A stretch of DNA of 64,000 bases from Flavobacteriales bacterium ALC-1 (GTDB lineage Bacteria > Bacteroidota > Bacteroidia > Flavobacteriales > Flavobacteriaceae): positions 620,001-684,000 of the forward strand of contig ABHI01000003.1 of NCBI GenBank assembly GCA_000171875.1, written 5' to 3'. Below are positions 51,125 through 60,727 of this stretch, in pieces. Both the position numbers and the translations under genes were made by a program. Position 1 is the stretch's first letter. Each line of letters starts with the position of its first letter. The notes under the pieces were generated by a model. The model was given only the letters and a program-made list of their open reading frames with translations. It searched no databases and was not told the DNA's origin.

Positions 51125-54100
51125 TCATAGTTGTTCTCATCTGTGCTTACTTTTAAGGGTTCTACAGACTCAAAAAGTTCTGCAATCATATAATGAAGAT
51201 CTTTTGGTGTTACCGATGTGAAATAGCCAAGCAAATCCTTAGAAGTAGCATATCTATCAGTTTTAGTTTTTAATATACCATCTCTTGAATTCCAATCTTT
51301 TAGAAAACGTCTAAGAGCCCTATTAACATTCACCTCTCCTACTGCTTTTTGAAATTGATACATTTGGATAGCTCCTTTGGCATAATACACATAGTCTTGG
51401 TTTTCTACTAGCGCCAATGATGGCTCTACAGAAGCCTCTCTATCTTTACCTTTTTTATAAACGTCTTTTTGAAGTTCTAAGAATTGAAGTAGTTTGTCTT
51501 CAGAATAGTGCTCTTTTAAAACCATCATCGCAGCATATTGTGACAATGTTTCTAAAATAAAGTGTCTTCCTTTTACATTAGCCGCTTCTACTTGCATTCC
51601 AAACCATTGGTGTGCAATTTCATGAGCAGTCACATAAAATGCCATATCCACATCGCTTTCATCATCTATATCCAAAACAAAACCTATGGATTCAGAAAAA
51701 GGTATAGTTCCAGGAAATGATTGAGCATATTGAGCATAACGCGGAAACTCCATAATTCGTAAGTGCTCATATTGGTAAGAGCTAAAGTTTTCACTGTAAT
51801 AGTTTAGAGATGCTTTCATAGAAGACATCATCCTTTCTAAATTATAATCATGGGCTTTATGATAGTAAATCTCTAGGTCAACAGGTGTTATAATTGAATC
51901 CTTTTGATAAACCCATTTGTCCTTTTTTATTTCATATTCGGCTGAAACGATAGAATAAAAATCTATGATTGGAATTTTCATTTTATAATGAAAATAGTTA
52001 CGATTATTAGCTTTCCATTGCTTCAATAGTTCTCCAGGAACTAAAGCCGTTTGATCTTTAGATGTACCAACAATCATTTCAAAATTTAAGCCGTCAGAAT
52101 CACTACCAGACCTGGCATTTACAAGCTCATTTACAGCTTCTCTTTCAGCTTTATTATATCGTATGGGTAAATTATACTCTTCACGTTCGTCTGCATCATT
52201 TAGTTCATATTTTCTATTATAGCCAATGGTTGGCAAATCTGAATTATTGAAAAATGTTCCATTTTTATTAATATTGACATTAGAATTCCCTAATTCAAAC
52301 CCTTTAGTAATAAAGCTTTGCTTAAAGTACATTTTTACAGAATCACCAGGTTTTAAGGCTTTATTGAAATTGAAAATTGCATAATCATACTTTTTATATT
52401 GATTGTCAACTGTAAATCCGCTTTCAAAAGACAAACCATCTAACGTAATATTCTCTTCAATAAGTTTCTGAATATGTACAGACTTAATGTCTTCCGAATT
52501 TGTGTTTTTCAATATATAATAACCTTCTACTGTGTAGCCTCGTGATGATGGATACAACTCTAATTGCAAATTAACATCGACTAATTTAGGTTGTGGCAAA
52601 TATTCAAATTGCTTGAGTTCTTTTTCATAACCCAATCTAAATGCCGTAGCTTCAGAATTGGTCCAATATGCATGTAGAACATTAGTATTATAGAATATAA
52701 AGCTTCCTACAGTTATAAATGCTAAAAGAACCATACACGCAAGTTTAAAAAGTGGCTTACTTAACCGGTATTTAACAACTTTAATACGTTTAATCAAATT
52801 GGTTTCAATCCCCCTAACAGACACCAATGAAGCAATAATTAGTAACAGCATTCCGAAGAGAAACCAATACGATTTAATAAACAGGTATGGTTTCAAAAAA
52901 TGACCATAGCCATTCATTTCTGAATAAACACCTATAGAATTACCACCAAACAGATATAAATCATGGTCAAAGCCAAATAAGCCAAGAGCAGTATTGGCAA
53001 TAAAGAAGATTATGACCAACATTACCCCAACAAACTTATGATTTACAGCAGATTGAACAAAGAATGCAATAAAAGTATATAGCGCTAAAAACGGTAAAAT
53101 CTCTAGAAAAAAGCCATAAAAATAGACGTATAGCTCATACTTATAATAACCACTTAATGTTTGAAATATAATTCCTGAAATAATCAATGCAAGTATTAAG
53201 ACCACATAAATTAAGTTTAGCCCAATATACTTGCCTGCTAACTTAATAAAGCTCGACATTGATGTGGCGTCATAAATGAGATTTAGTTTAGCACCTCTTT
53301 CTTTCCATACCAATTCACCTGAATAAAAAACCAAAATAATTATGAAGAAAAATATGGATGTTTCTTGAAGTTCTTCTACTATAAAATACGTTGCTGGATA
53401 ACTATCAACACCATAAACCGTACCCAAGTTCACAGAGTTAACAAGGATGATGATCATGCCACATATAACAATAGCCCAAAAGGATGATTGCTTGCAAATG
53501 CCAATAAAATAAAACCAAGAAAATTGTTTTAATTGCGTCCATTTTGAACTTAGACCATATTGCTTTTTAGTATCTGGTATAATCACTTCATTGTCGTCTT
53601 GTGCATTAGCCTCTGATATTTGTGTTCGCTTTCCTTTAGAGCTTTTTTCTTTAACAACATTAAAATTGAATTTATGATATCCATATACCAATGCTGTTAT
53701 TCCAAGCGAAAACCAAAACAGTTTGTTATACAAAAGCGCACCAATAAAAGGAAGCTCTTGTGTGCTCTTTTCTAAAGCTGTCCAAGATTTTGTAATAAAA
53801 GTTGTTGTCGTTAATGAAAAAGGATCTAAGACGGCTTGCCAAAAGTCATTGGTTATAGCTTTAGTTAGCATAAACACAACAAATAAGAAGATCCCTTGCG
53901 TATATACTACTACTAGATTTCTACTTAATGCACCTGTCACAAAAAATAGCGCAGCACCAAAAAACACAGTTGGTATGGTTACCAATAAAAATGTCTTTAT
54001 ATAGACAAATCCATTAAAGTCTAATAGCTCATCAGCTGCAGTCCAAGGCATCAATTCGCCTAGTATCATTCCCAAAGGAATACCACTAAACACAAATAAC

Positions 54101-54432
54101 AAAACAGTAAACGATCCTAAAAATCGACCTAATAAGTAATCTTTTTTGTGAATTGGTGTAGAAAACATGAGTGATTCAATGTTGTACTCAAAATCTCTCA
54201 ACACAGAAACTCCCATGATCATAGAAGCCAAAATCATAAATAAGCCCGTAATTGCTCCCATAGATTTTGCGATCACTAAAGGTGAGTTTTTTTTCATAAG
54301 CCCTAAATCAGTGCCTTGAAAAATAAAATCTACTCCTACAATTGAAAATAAAAACAGAAACAAAAAGAACACATATGTGTCTGGTCGTTTGATGCGATAT
54401 TGTAATTCGAACTTAAAAATATTGTACCACAT
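51121..54432 (-). CDS. ABC-2 permease fused to M1-family metallopeptidase, module B
   Basis: A 1103-residue paralogue of 21857-25423 with the same plan: two membrane halves (residues ~1-560, about twelve helices) and an M1 peptidase (~580-1090). Zinc motif HEIAHQWFG with the third ligand Glu in FILETLSQY, again one residue further than in classic M1 enzymes. The GxMEN-equivalent loop reads FPRYAQYAQSFPGTI, different from module A, so the specificity may differ. The ATPase gene lies 2 bases upstream. It ends by a 4-base overlap with topB. Confidence 0.9.
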   Translation of the reverse strand: MWYNIFKFELQYRIKRPDTYVFFLFLFLFSIVGVDFIFQGTDLGLMKKNSPLVIAKSMGAITGLFMILASMIMGVSVLRDFEYNIESLMFSTPIHKKDYLLGRFLGSFTVLLFVFSGIPLGMILGELMPWTAADELLDFNGFVYIKTFLLVTIPTVFFGAALFFVTGALSRNLVVVYTQGIFLFVVFMLTKAITNDFWQAVLDPFSLTTTTFITKSWTALEKSTQELPFIGALLYNKLFWFSLGITALVYGYHKFNFNVVKEKSSKGKRTQISEANAQDDNEVIIPDTKKQYGLSSKWTQLKQFSWFYFIGICKQSSFWAIVICGMIIILVNSVNLGTVYGVDSYPATYFIVEELQETSIFFFIIILVFYSGELVWKERGAKLNLIYDATSMSSFIKLAGKYIGLNLIYVVLILALIISGIIFQTLSGYYKYELYVYFYGFFLEILPFLALYTFIAFFVQSAVNHKFVGVMLVIIFFIANTALGLFGFDHDLYLFGGNSIGVYSEMNGYGHFLKPYLFIKSYWFLFGMLLLIIASLVSVRGIETNLIKRIKVVKYRLSKPLFKLACMVLLAFITVGSFIFYNTNVLHAYWTNSEATAFRLGYEKELKQFEYLPQPKLVDVNLQLELYPSSRGYTVEGYYILKNTNSEDIKSVHIQKLIEENITLDGLSFESGFTVDNQYKKYDYAIFNFNKALKPGDSVKMYFKQSFITKGFELGNSNVNINKNGTFFNNSDLPTIGYNRKYELNDADEREEYNLPIRYNKAEREAVNELVNARSGSDSDGLNFEMIVGTSKDQTALVPGELLKQWKANNRNYFHYKMKIPIIDFYSIVSAEYEIKKDKWVYQKDSIITPVDLEIYYHKAHDYNLERMMSSMKASLNYYSENFSSYQYEHLRIMEFPRYAQYAQSFPGTIPFSESIGFVLDIDDESDVDMAFYVTAHEIAHQWFGMQVEAANVKGRHFILETLSQYAAMMVLKEHYSEDKLLQFLELQKDVYKKGKDREASVEPSLALVENQDYVYYAKGAIQMYQFQKAVGEVNVNRALRRFLKDWNSRDGILKTKTDRYATSKDLLGYFTSVTPKDLHYMIAELFESVEPLKVSTDENNYD

Positions 54433-54434
54433 AA

Positions 54435-55322
54435 TTATATAGATTTTGAATTCGTATGATTAAATATTTCAGAGAAATACACGTCTTCTAACTCAGCATT
54501 GATAAGAGAAAAGCCATCTCTTGGATCCACATCACTTAAGATATGAATGGTTGGTTTTCCAAGAAATAGCTTATCACTAATGACCTTATAATTTTGTTTG
54601 TAGAGGCTTAATTCTGATTTTTCTATTGTTTTTTTATAGACCTTCCCTTTTAGACCCTCTAGGATTTGTAGTGGGTTTCCTTTTAAACAAACCTGCCCTT
54701 GATTAATAATCGCCATGTTTGTGCAAAGCTCTTTGACATCATCAACAATATGAGTAGATAGAATAACAACGGTATGCTCTCCTAACTCGCTTAACACATT
54801 GTAAAACCGATTGCGTTCAACAGGATCTAATCCTGCAGTAGGTTCGTCCACAATGAGTAACTTCGGATTATTAAGTAAGGCTTGCGCAATACCAAAACGT
54901 TGTTTCATTCCACCGGAATACCCTTTAAGGTTTTGTTTACGCACATCATACAAATTGGTTTTATGCAAAAGTGCTTTTACCAAGTCTTTACGTTCGCTTT
55001 TATTGGTGATTCCTTTAAGTACTGCAAAATGATTAAGTAATACTTCAGCAGATATTTTAGGATACAAACCAAATTGCTGTGGTAAGTATCCTAATACCTG
55101 TCTTAACTCATTTTTCTGTTTTAAAACATCTATATCACCCAAAACAATAGAACCACTGTCAGCTTCTTGTAATGTCGCTATAGTTCTCATTAAGGTTGAT
55201 TTACCAGCACCATTAGGGCCTAATAAACCAAACATACCTTTAGGTATTTCTAGAGAAACATTCTGCAATGCTTCTATACCATTAGAATATGTTTTTGAGA
55301 GATTGTCAATAATGAGTTTCAT
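54435..55322 (-). CDS. ABC transporter ATP-binding protein, module B
   Basis: A 295-residue ATPase read from ATG 55322 (MKLIIDNLSKTYSNGIEALQ), matching the start of its paralogue at 20964. Walker A GPNGAGKST, Q-loop YLPQQFG, signature YSGGMKQRFGIAQ, Walker B LLIVDEPTAGLDP, switch LSTHIVDDV. An upstream start at 55394 would add 24 residues without homology. The fused permease/peptidase begins 2 bases after its stop. It is divergent from the kinase at 55531. Confidence 0.93.
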   Translation of the reverse strand: MKLIIDNLSKTYSNGIEALQNVSLEIPKGMFGLLGPNGAGKSTLMRTIATLQEADSGSIVLGDIDVLKQKNELRQVLGYLPQQFGLYPKISAEVLLNHFAVLKGITNKSERKDLVKALLHKTNLYDVRKQNLKGYSGGMKQRFGIAQALLNNPKLLIVDEPTAGLDPVERNRFYNVLSELGEHTVVILSTHIVDDVKELCTNMAIINQGQVCLKGNPLQILEGLKGKVYKKTIEKSELSLYKQNYKVISDKLFLGKPTIHILSDVDPRDGFSLINAELEDVYFSEIFNHTNSKSI

Positions 55323-55348
55323 AATGTTCGTTTTTTGATTGATTAGGA

Positions 55349-55356
55349 CAAACATA
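55349..55356 (-). promoter_or_regulatory. Possible -7 element of the module B ABC gene
   Basis: TATGTTTG on the minus strand matches TAnnTTTG and is identical to the module A element at 20817-20824. It lies 27 bases before ATG 55322. No TTG is found at the usual distance. Confidence 0.4.
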
Positions 55357-55530
55357 TAGGCGTTTTTAGCCTTTAAAAAGGGATAGTGACACAAATAGAT
55401 GAATTTGGGACGAACAGATTACCAAGAATTACAAAGGCTTCTTATAACACCTTTGCGATAGTTTATCACTAACTACATACTGTTTGTCAACTAATTTGTA
55501 AGCCGTGTTTTATTTAACTAATATTGATTT

Positions 55531-56325
55531 ATGAATTTTAAAATACCAGATAGAAAAAAGAAAATTATAAAACGATTTTATAAAATAGTGCTTGTCCTCA
55601 TTGGTTTTATTCTTGTCATTTTTAATGACACTTTTGGTAAATTAGAAGGGTTTGTAGAATTTATTGCATTGTACTTCATACTTGTATTTATAACCATTGC
55701 ACATTGGTTATTTAAACAAATAAAATCTATAATTAGATTAAAGAATGAAAAAGCAAAAACAGAATTGATGCATCTAAAAAGTCAGGTTAATCCGCATTTC
55801 TTTTTTAATATGCTTAACAACTTGTATGGCTTAGTAGATAAGGATTCAAAGAAAGCGCAAGAACTTATCTTAAAACTTTCGGACATGATGCGCTATAGTA
55901 TATATGATGGTGAAAAGGATACTGTTTTATTATCTGAAGAAATTACGTATTTAGAAAATTTTATAGAACTACATAAAATGCGTTATCATAAAGTTATAGA
56001 TGTACAATTCAATATTGAGACAAATGCTAATGATTATGAAATAATGCCACTTCTTTTTATTATTCTTTTAGAGAATGCATTTAAGCATGGTGTCGAAAAT
56101 TTAAGAAAAAATGCTTATGTTCATATAAATTTAGTGGCGCACAATAACGAAGTGACATTTGAGATAGAAAATAATTTTGATATTACAGAAGACAAACAAG
56201 AATCAGGTATTGGTTTAAAAAACCTAAAGCGTAGATTAGAGTTGGTCTACCCAAAAAATCATAAGCTCACTATATCAAAAACAGATAACATTTACAGTGC
56301 TAAATTGAACATTAATGGCTTATGA
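55531..56325 (+). CDS. LytS-type sensor histidine kinase, module B
   Basis: A 264-residue kinase, shorter than its paralogue at 19518-20642: only two membrane segments (residues ~15-33 and ~40-60) precede the core. Acceptor region NPHFFFNMLNNLYGLVD, then KLSDMMRYSIYDG, N-box ENAFKHG and GIGLKNLKRRLELVYP. Lack of a sensor domain suggests that it reads the state of the membrane or of the adjacent ABC permease. It overlaps the regulator gene by 4 bases and diverges from the ABC/M1 pair. Confidence 0.92.
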   Translation: MNFKIPDRKKKIIKRFYKIVLVLIGFILVIFNDTFGKLEGFVEFIALYFILVFITIAHWLFKQIKSIIRLKNEKAKTELMHLKSQVNPHFFFNMLNNLYGLVDKDSKKAQELILKLSDMMRYSIYDGEKDTVLLSEEITYLENFIELHKMRYHKVIDVQFNIETNANDYEIMPLLFIILLENAFKHGVENLRKNAYVHINLVAHNNEVTFEIENNFDITEDKQESGIGLKNLKRRLELVYPKNHKLTISKTDNIYSAKLNINGL

Positions 56326-57023
56326 TTAAATATCTCATTATTGACGACGAACATATTGCTCATGATATTATAAAAGGCTATTGTGATATGCTTCCAAATT
56401 TAGAATTCAAAGCAGATTGCTATGATGCCATTGAAGCTATCGATTATTTAAGTAAGCATACAGTAGATCTCATCTTTTTAGATTTGAACATGCCTAAATT
56501 AAAAGGGTTTGAATTTTTAAAAACCTTGTCATCACCCCCTAAAGTAATCGTCACTACTGCCTATAGTGAATTCGCTATTGAAGGCTACGAATTAAATGTT
56601 GTTGATTATTTGCTAAAGCCCTTTAGTTTCGAACGCTTTTTAAGTGCTATAAATAAAGTCACCACCTCTAGTAATAATACAACGAAAAGTGAACGTAAAG
56701 CCAATCTAAATCCTGAAGGGAAGTCTGTTTTTTTAAAGCAAAATAATAGCCATATTCAAGTCGATGTAGATTCAATCTTATACATTGAAGCTTCTGGAAA
56801 TTACACTAAGGTTATAACTAGTGATAATACCATAAGTATTCGTGAAAAAATATCAGATACAATAGAACTTTTATCTGACAAGGATTTTCTTCAAGTTCAT
56901 AAATCATTCGCAGTTGCAAAAAAGCATATAAGTTCTATTGAAGGTAATCGAATTTATATTGCAGATCATATTGTACCTATTGGGAAATTATATAAGGCTA
57001 ATGTCAATAAGCTATTAAAATAA
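56322..57023 (+). CDS. LytTR response regulator, module B
   Basis: A 233-residue receiver-LytTR protein: YLIIDDEHIAHDI, acceptor Asp in LIFLDLNMPKLKG near 55, VTTAYSEFA, NVVDYLLKPFSF; then LytTR with ILYIEASGNYTKVIT, LQVHKSFAVAKKHI and VPIGKLYKANV. Clearly paralogous to 18820-19518. It probably controls the divergent ABC/M1 genes and itself. Confidence 0.92.
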   Translation: MIKYLIIDDEHIAHDIIKGYCDMLPNLEFKADCYDAIEAIDYLSKHTVDLIFLDLNMPKLKGFEFLKTLSSPPKVIVTTAYSEFAIEGYELNVVDYLLKPFSFERFLSAINKVTTSSNNTTKSERKANLNPEGKSVFLKQNNSHIQVDVDSILYIEASGNYTKVITSDNTISIREKISDTIELLSDKDFLQVHKSFAVAKKHISSIEGNRIYIADHIVPIGKLYKANVNKLLK

Positions 57024-57067
57024 ATACTTAAGATAACTATCAAATTGGTTGTAAATAAAGATTGATT

Positions 57068-57505
57068 TTAAATAGTAATAATTTCAACAACTTCTAATTT
57101 CTTCAAGATTATTGAATAGATATTCTTTCCTATTATTTTTCTGTCTTTTTGAGTAATAACTATTTCTGCATCGATATCATAATTATTATTTTCTTTATCA
57201 GGAATTAAAACACTTTCTACTCTAGACTTAGATAGCTCAATTTTTGAATCTGGCATTTTAGTAGCGAAGTCCAATATTCCCTTTAGATTTTTATAAATTT
57301 CTTTGAAATATGTTAATTGATATTCTGAAATTTTCCTATTATTAGTAGGTAAGACAATTTCTGTTTTATATTCCATGTCTAAAAAATTAATTTTCCCGCG
57401 ATAAGCATATTCGCTATTCTCTGAGGAAAACATTAGCTTTCCAAGAGGAAGTATCTCTATAGGTTTATTTTTTGACTTAGATTTAAAAAAATCAAATGTT
57501 CCCAT
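57068..57505 (-). CDS. Hypothetical protein, DUF-type, beta-rich
   Basis: A 145-residue protein read from ATG 57505 (MGTFDFFKSKSKNKPIEILP). No signal peptide. Predicted mainly beta with one helix (SEYQLTYFKEIYKNLKGILD). A pattern like this is seen in DUF2004-type soluble proteins that often accompany toxins, but I cannot assign it firmly. It follows the GyrI-like gene by 4 bases and so belongs to its transcript. A longer frame to 57613 overlaps that gene and is not used. Confidence 0.65.
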   Translation of the reverse strand: MGTFDFFKSKSKNKPIEILPLGKLMFSSENSEYAYRGKINFLDMEYKTEIVLPTNNRKISEYQLTYFKEIYKNLKGILDFATKMPDSKIELSKSRVESVLIPDKENNNYDIDAEIVITQKDRKIIGKNIYSIILKKLEVVEIITI

Positions 57506-57509
57506 GATT

Positions 57510-57989
57510 TTATTTTTGATGTTTTCTAACTGGCACATAAAAATCCTCCTCAGAATCTGGGCTTCCGTTTTTATATTTTTCACCCATGACTTGAAAGTGC
57601 GGTCTATCATCAATTATATAGCCTGATGTAGGTAGCCATTCCGTCATAATCTTCTGATAAGTTTTTGAAGCATCCATACCCTTTTGGAGAAAAACGGCAT
57701 ATGCACCTTCAGGAATTGTAAAAGTTTCCATTCCATCAGTAATATCGTCTAAATTCGTCACTTCAATACAAGCCCAAATATCAAATGCTGCTTCAAAATT
57801 ATTGAAATCAATATACTCTTGTAACGCTATAAATTCATTATTCACAGCATTTTTAATAATCCTACGATTTGGCATAAAACGTTTCCATAACGTCACTATA
57901 TTACTAAATTGACCATGATGCATAGTGCTTTTCATACCAATAAGATTCTTTTCTGAGATCTGTATGACTTTTGGATTCATAAATTGCAT
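57510..57989 (-). CDS. GyrI-like effector-binding domain protein
   Basis: A 159-residue soluble protein with the AraC effector-binding/GyrI-like fold (SHS2 duplication): KVIQISEKNLIGMKSTMHHG, FDIWACIEVTNLDDITDGME, TIPEGAYAVFLQKGMDAS, and the end FYVPVR. Family members bind small hydrophobic ligands or drugs and some sequester them. The next gene is 4 bases downstream. A second ATG at 57980 is possible. Confidence 0.85.
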   Translation of the reverse strand: MQFMNPKVIQISEKNLIGMKSTMHHGQFSNIVTLWKRFMPNRRIIKNAVNNEFIALQEYIDFNNFEAAFDIWACIEVTNLDDITDGMETFTIPEGAYAVFLQKGMDASKTYQKIMTEWLPTSGYIIDDRPHFQVMGEKYKNGSPDSEEDFYVPVRKHQK

Positions 57990-58130
57990 TTAATTTTTAG
58001 ATTATTTTGAATTGTGGTTTCTTGGCTAATATCGTTTTTAATCAAATTCTTTACAATAACTAAATTCAACTCTGTAGAATAAGTAATAGAACTGTGCTTA
58101 GCAAGCCTTTTTTGAATATACACAAATTTC

Positions 58131-59234
58131 CTAATTAAGCTTATTCTTTCTATATGAAGATGGTGTTGTACCTTCAAATTTTTTAAAAGCACTATTAAAA
58201 GAAGATAAGCTACTAAAACCTGTATCAAAAGCGATAGAGGAAATTGTAAATTTTTCGCTTTCAATACTAGAAAGCATTCCTTTTGCGTCTTGAATCCTAT
58301 AATGGTTAATAAAATCATTAAAGTTTCGCTTTGCATATTGATTAATCACTGAAGATGTTTTTTGCGTACTCTGTCCAATTAATTTACTGAGTTTTGATAA
58401 CGACAAGTCGGGTTCGAGGTATAATTTTTCGATTATAACTAATTTAGAAATTTCACTAAACAACTCAGCTTTATCGTTTTCTTTAAATACTTCACCATCA
58501 ATATCAGTAGCTTTCAATTGAAATGCCTTATAGCTTAAAAAATAGACAGCTAAAGAATATACTATTGGACCAATGACATAAGGAACTGCATCATCTAAAA
58601 TATTTAAAACATAAGAAAACCAGATAATAACAAAGCCAATAATTAGCATACGCAACCAATTAAATATAGCTTTTTGCGATTTTGTCTGTGTATTTATTTG
58701 ATGACTTCTTTTTACTTTTTGAACAGACTGCCACGATAGAAAAATATAAAATGCAAAGTGCAAGTAAATAAACAGAAGAACGCTAGAAAATAATATGAAA
58801 GCAACTTTCTTATTGCTTTCAAACCACTCTTTTGTAATAAATAAACTCGAAGCAAAAACTATAAAAAACGGAATTAATTCAATTACATAATTCTTTGGCA
58901 ACTTAAAATTAGGATGTGTCATTCCGAGTACATACCATTTCAATAAAGGTCCTATTAATAATAAAAAAGCCAAACCCGCAAAAATGAATATAGGCTCTAA
59001 ATTATTACCAAAATTCATCATTACAGATTTCCCTATTCTAAAAGCCATAAAGATTAAAATTAATCCAAATAGAAGATTGGGAAGTGTTTTTTTCTTCTTA
59101 AAGAAACATAAGTAGAAAGCTAATAATACGCCATGCAAAAGTCCAGCGCTGCTAACAATAATAAGAAGTATTTCTAAAAAACTCAATATAATGTTTTTAT
59201 CAAATTTAAGAATATTTATAAAAAAACTGAGCAT
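58131..59234 (-). CDS. Membrane AraC-family regulator
   Basis: A 367-residue protein with seven membrane segments (residues ~18-230) and a C-terminal AraC HTH: LSLSKLSKLIGQSTQKTSSV and KFTISSIAFDTGFSSLSSFN, ending FKKFEGTTPSSYRK. This is the common Flavobacterial type with a 7TM sensor. The ATG at 59234 lies inside the terminator hairpin of the upstream gene; an in-frame TTG at 59186 (residue 17), just before the first helix, is the more likely start if the mRNA begins after the hairpin. Confidence 0.85.
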   Translation of the reverse strand: MLSFFINILKFDKNIILSFLEILLIIVSSAGLLHGVLLAFYLCFFKKKKTLPNLLFGLILIFMAFRIGKSVMMNFGNNLEPIFIFAGLAFLLLIGPLLKWYVLGMTHPNFKLPKNYVIELIPFFIVFASSLFITKEWFESNKKVAFILFSSVLLFIYLHFAFYIFLSWQSVQKVKRSHQINTQTKSQKAIFNWLRMLIIGFVIIWFSYVLNILDDAVPYVIGPIVYSLAVYFLSYKAFQLKATDIDGEVFKENDKAELFSEISKLVIIEKLYLEPDLSLSKLSKLIGQSTQKTSSVINQYAKRNFNDFINHYRIQDAKGMLSSIESEKFTISSIAFDTGFSSLSSFNSAFKKFEGTTPSSYRKNKLN

Positions 59235-59256
59235 AAACCATATTGGGTTTATGCTC
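59221..59256 (-). terminator. Terminator of the DJ-1/PfpI gene, overlapping the next ATG
   Basis: GAGCATAAACC pairs with GGTTTATGCTC (11-bp stem); on the minus strand a run of seven T follows at once. It lies 27 bases past the stop of 59283-60521 and contains the ATG codon 59234 of the AraC gene. Confidence 0.8.
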
Positions 59257-59282
59257 TGTAAATCAAAAAAAAGTTTATAAAA

Positions 59283-60521
59283 TTAGTTTTTTGATTTACT
59301 TTTCGCATGAGAAGTTAATCCAATTAAACTAAAAGATTTCCCTATTTTTCCTTGCATAGCTGCAATTACGCTATGTGATGCTAGTATTAACCTATCTACA
59401 GGTCTATTTTCTTTAACAAGCATAATTTCGATTAGCTCTTTTGCTTTTTTGGAACCTTGAGTTTCATATATTTCCAGAACCTTTAAAGCATTTTCCTCAC
59501 CTGTTATTTCTCTATACTTTGGTGTATAACCCAATTGTTTTACCATAGTTTCAGCTAAAGTCCATGTAGACCAAGGATTTTGCCCTGTTACTAGATTTTT
59601 ATCATGACTAACTTTATTTAAATACATAGCCCCTTCATTAAATTGAGCACCTTGAGCTGCAAGCTTATCTTGTAAAAGGAATGGAAAAATAGATTCTGCT
59701 TCAGGAATTAGAAGTAACTCTTCTTTATTTGTAAAACTACTTATAGTTTTATTCTCCAAAAGATGACGTCCATTATCTAACGTTACATTTACTAAGGCTG
59801 CTGGCCCATGACAAACAGCACCTACCACTTTATCAGATTGATAATACATTTTCACAATGTCTTGAATTGCTTTATTCTCTGGAAAATCAAACATGGCTCC
59901 CTTACCTCCAACAAAGAATATAGCTTGGTAATCTTCAGCTTTAACATTATTTACAGCAATTGTATGACTCGTTTTGTATTGTGCTATTGAATCATTTAAA
60001 AATGCGTAATCAAATTGCCCCATATCATCGTCATCAATTACAATTGGTGGCTTACCACCTAGTGGGCTTGCCACATCAACCTCAAAACCATTAGCTTCGA
60101 ATACATAATAAGCACGAGACAACTCTGTTAATTCATAACCTGTGCTTTTACCACTGTTACCCATTGTTTCAGTACTAGTCACTACAGCTAATATTTTACC
60201 ACGCTTTGGAATAACATTTTGAGATAAATAAGAAATGTCTTTAACTTTACTAGTGGTTAAATCTTTTTTCATTTCCTCTATGGGTAAGAGATTAATAAAC
60301 CACGTCCCAAAAGAAATAAGTAGGACAAGCAAACTAAAGATTGAGATTAATGTCCATTTAATTTTAGGATATTTTTTAAGTTTAAAAGTAACTCCAACAC
60401 CTGCTCCTAAAAATAGTCCAACACCAATCCAAAGAGGCAAATTATTCATAGCTAATCCTATTATAGTACCAAATACTAACCCTATAGCTATTCCAATTAC
60501 TACTATCTTTTCTGACTTCAT
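59283..60521 (-). CDS. Membrane-anchored DJ-1/PfpI-family protein
   Basis: A 412-residue protein. Residues 1-90 contain two or three membrane segments (VVIGIAIGLVFGTIIGLAM, WIGVGLFLGAGVGVTF, WTLISIFSLLVLLISFG). Residues ~105-340 are a DJ-1/PfpI (Hsp31-like) domain: ILAVVTSTETMGNSGKSTGY, VDVASPLGGKPP, IFFVGGKGAMFDFPEN, and the nucleophile Cys in VGAVCHGPAALVNV, followed by the ELLLIPEAESIFPF region. Such proteins act in glyoxal or thiol stress. The C-terminal ~65 residues are an extension of unknown role. It has its own terminator. Confidence 0.85.
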   Translation of the reverse strand: MKSEKIVVIGIAIGLVFGTIIGLAMNNLPLWIGVGLFLGAGVGVTFKLKKYPKIKWTLISIFSLLVLLISFGTWFINLLPIEEMKKDLTTSKVKDISYLSQNVIPKRGKILAVVTSTETMGNSGKSTGYELTELSRAYYVFEANGFEVDVASPLGGKPPIVIDDDDMGQFDYAFLNDSIAQYKTSHTIAVNNVKAEDYQAIFFVGGKGAMFDFPENKAIQDIVKMYYQSDKVVGAVCHGPAALVNVTLDNGRHLLENKTISSFTNKEELLLIPEAESIFPFLLQDKLAAQGAQFNEGAMYLNKVSHDKNLVTGQNPWSTWTLAETMVKQLGYTPKYREITGEENALKVLEIYETQGSKKAKELIEIMLVKENRPVDRLILASHSVIAAMQGKIGKSFSLIGLTSHAKSKSKN

Positions 60522-60642
60522 TATATAAATGTATTTATAATCATACTACGAATTACAGCAAACGTTCCTATAAAAGCTGAGGAAATGATAATTCCGTCAG
60601 AGTAAAATACAATTTAGAGATTACTATTATATATAAATCAAA

Positions 60643-60674
60643 AAAAGCACAAACCGCGAAGGGTTTATGCTTTT
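60643..60674 (-). terminator. Terminator of the long cold-shock gene
   Basis: AAAAGCACAAACC pairs with GGTTTATGCTTTT (one mismatch); a T run follows on the minus strand. Confidence 0.8.
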
Positions 60675-60727
60675 AAAAAACCATCTTAATAGACATTAAA
60701 ATGGTTGTATGTTTATAGAATATGCTA

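Noticed and set aside
57977..58336. 119-codon minus-strand frame
   Set aside because: Most of it overlaps the AraC HTH coding region in another frame and its composition is that of a shadow frame.
59229..60674. Two similar hairpins (GCATAAACC/GGTTTATGC) as a dispersed repeat element
   Set aside because: Each sits directly after a gene with a T run, so they are explained as terminators; two copies are too few to call a repeat family.
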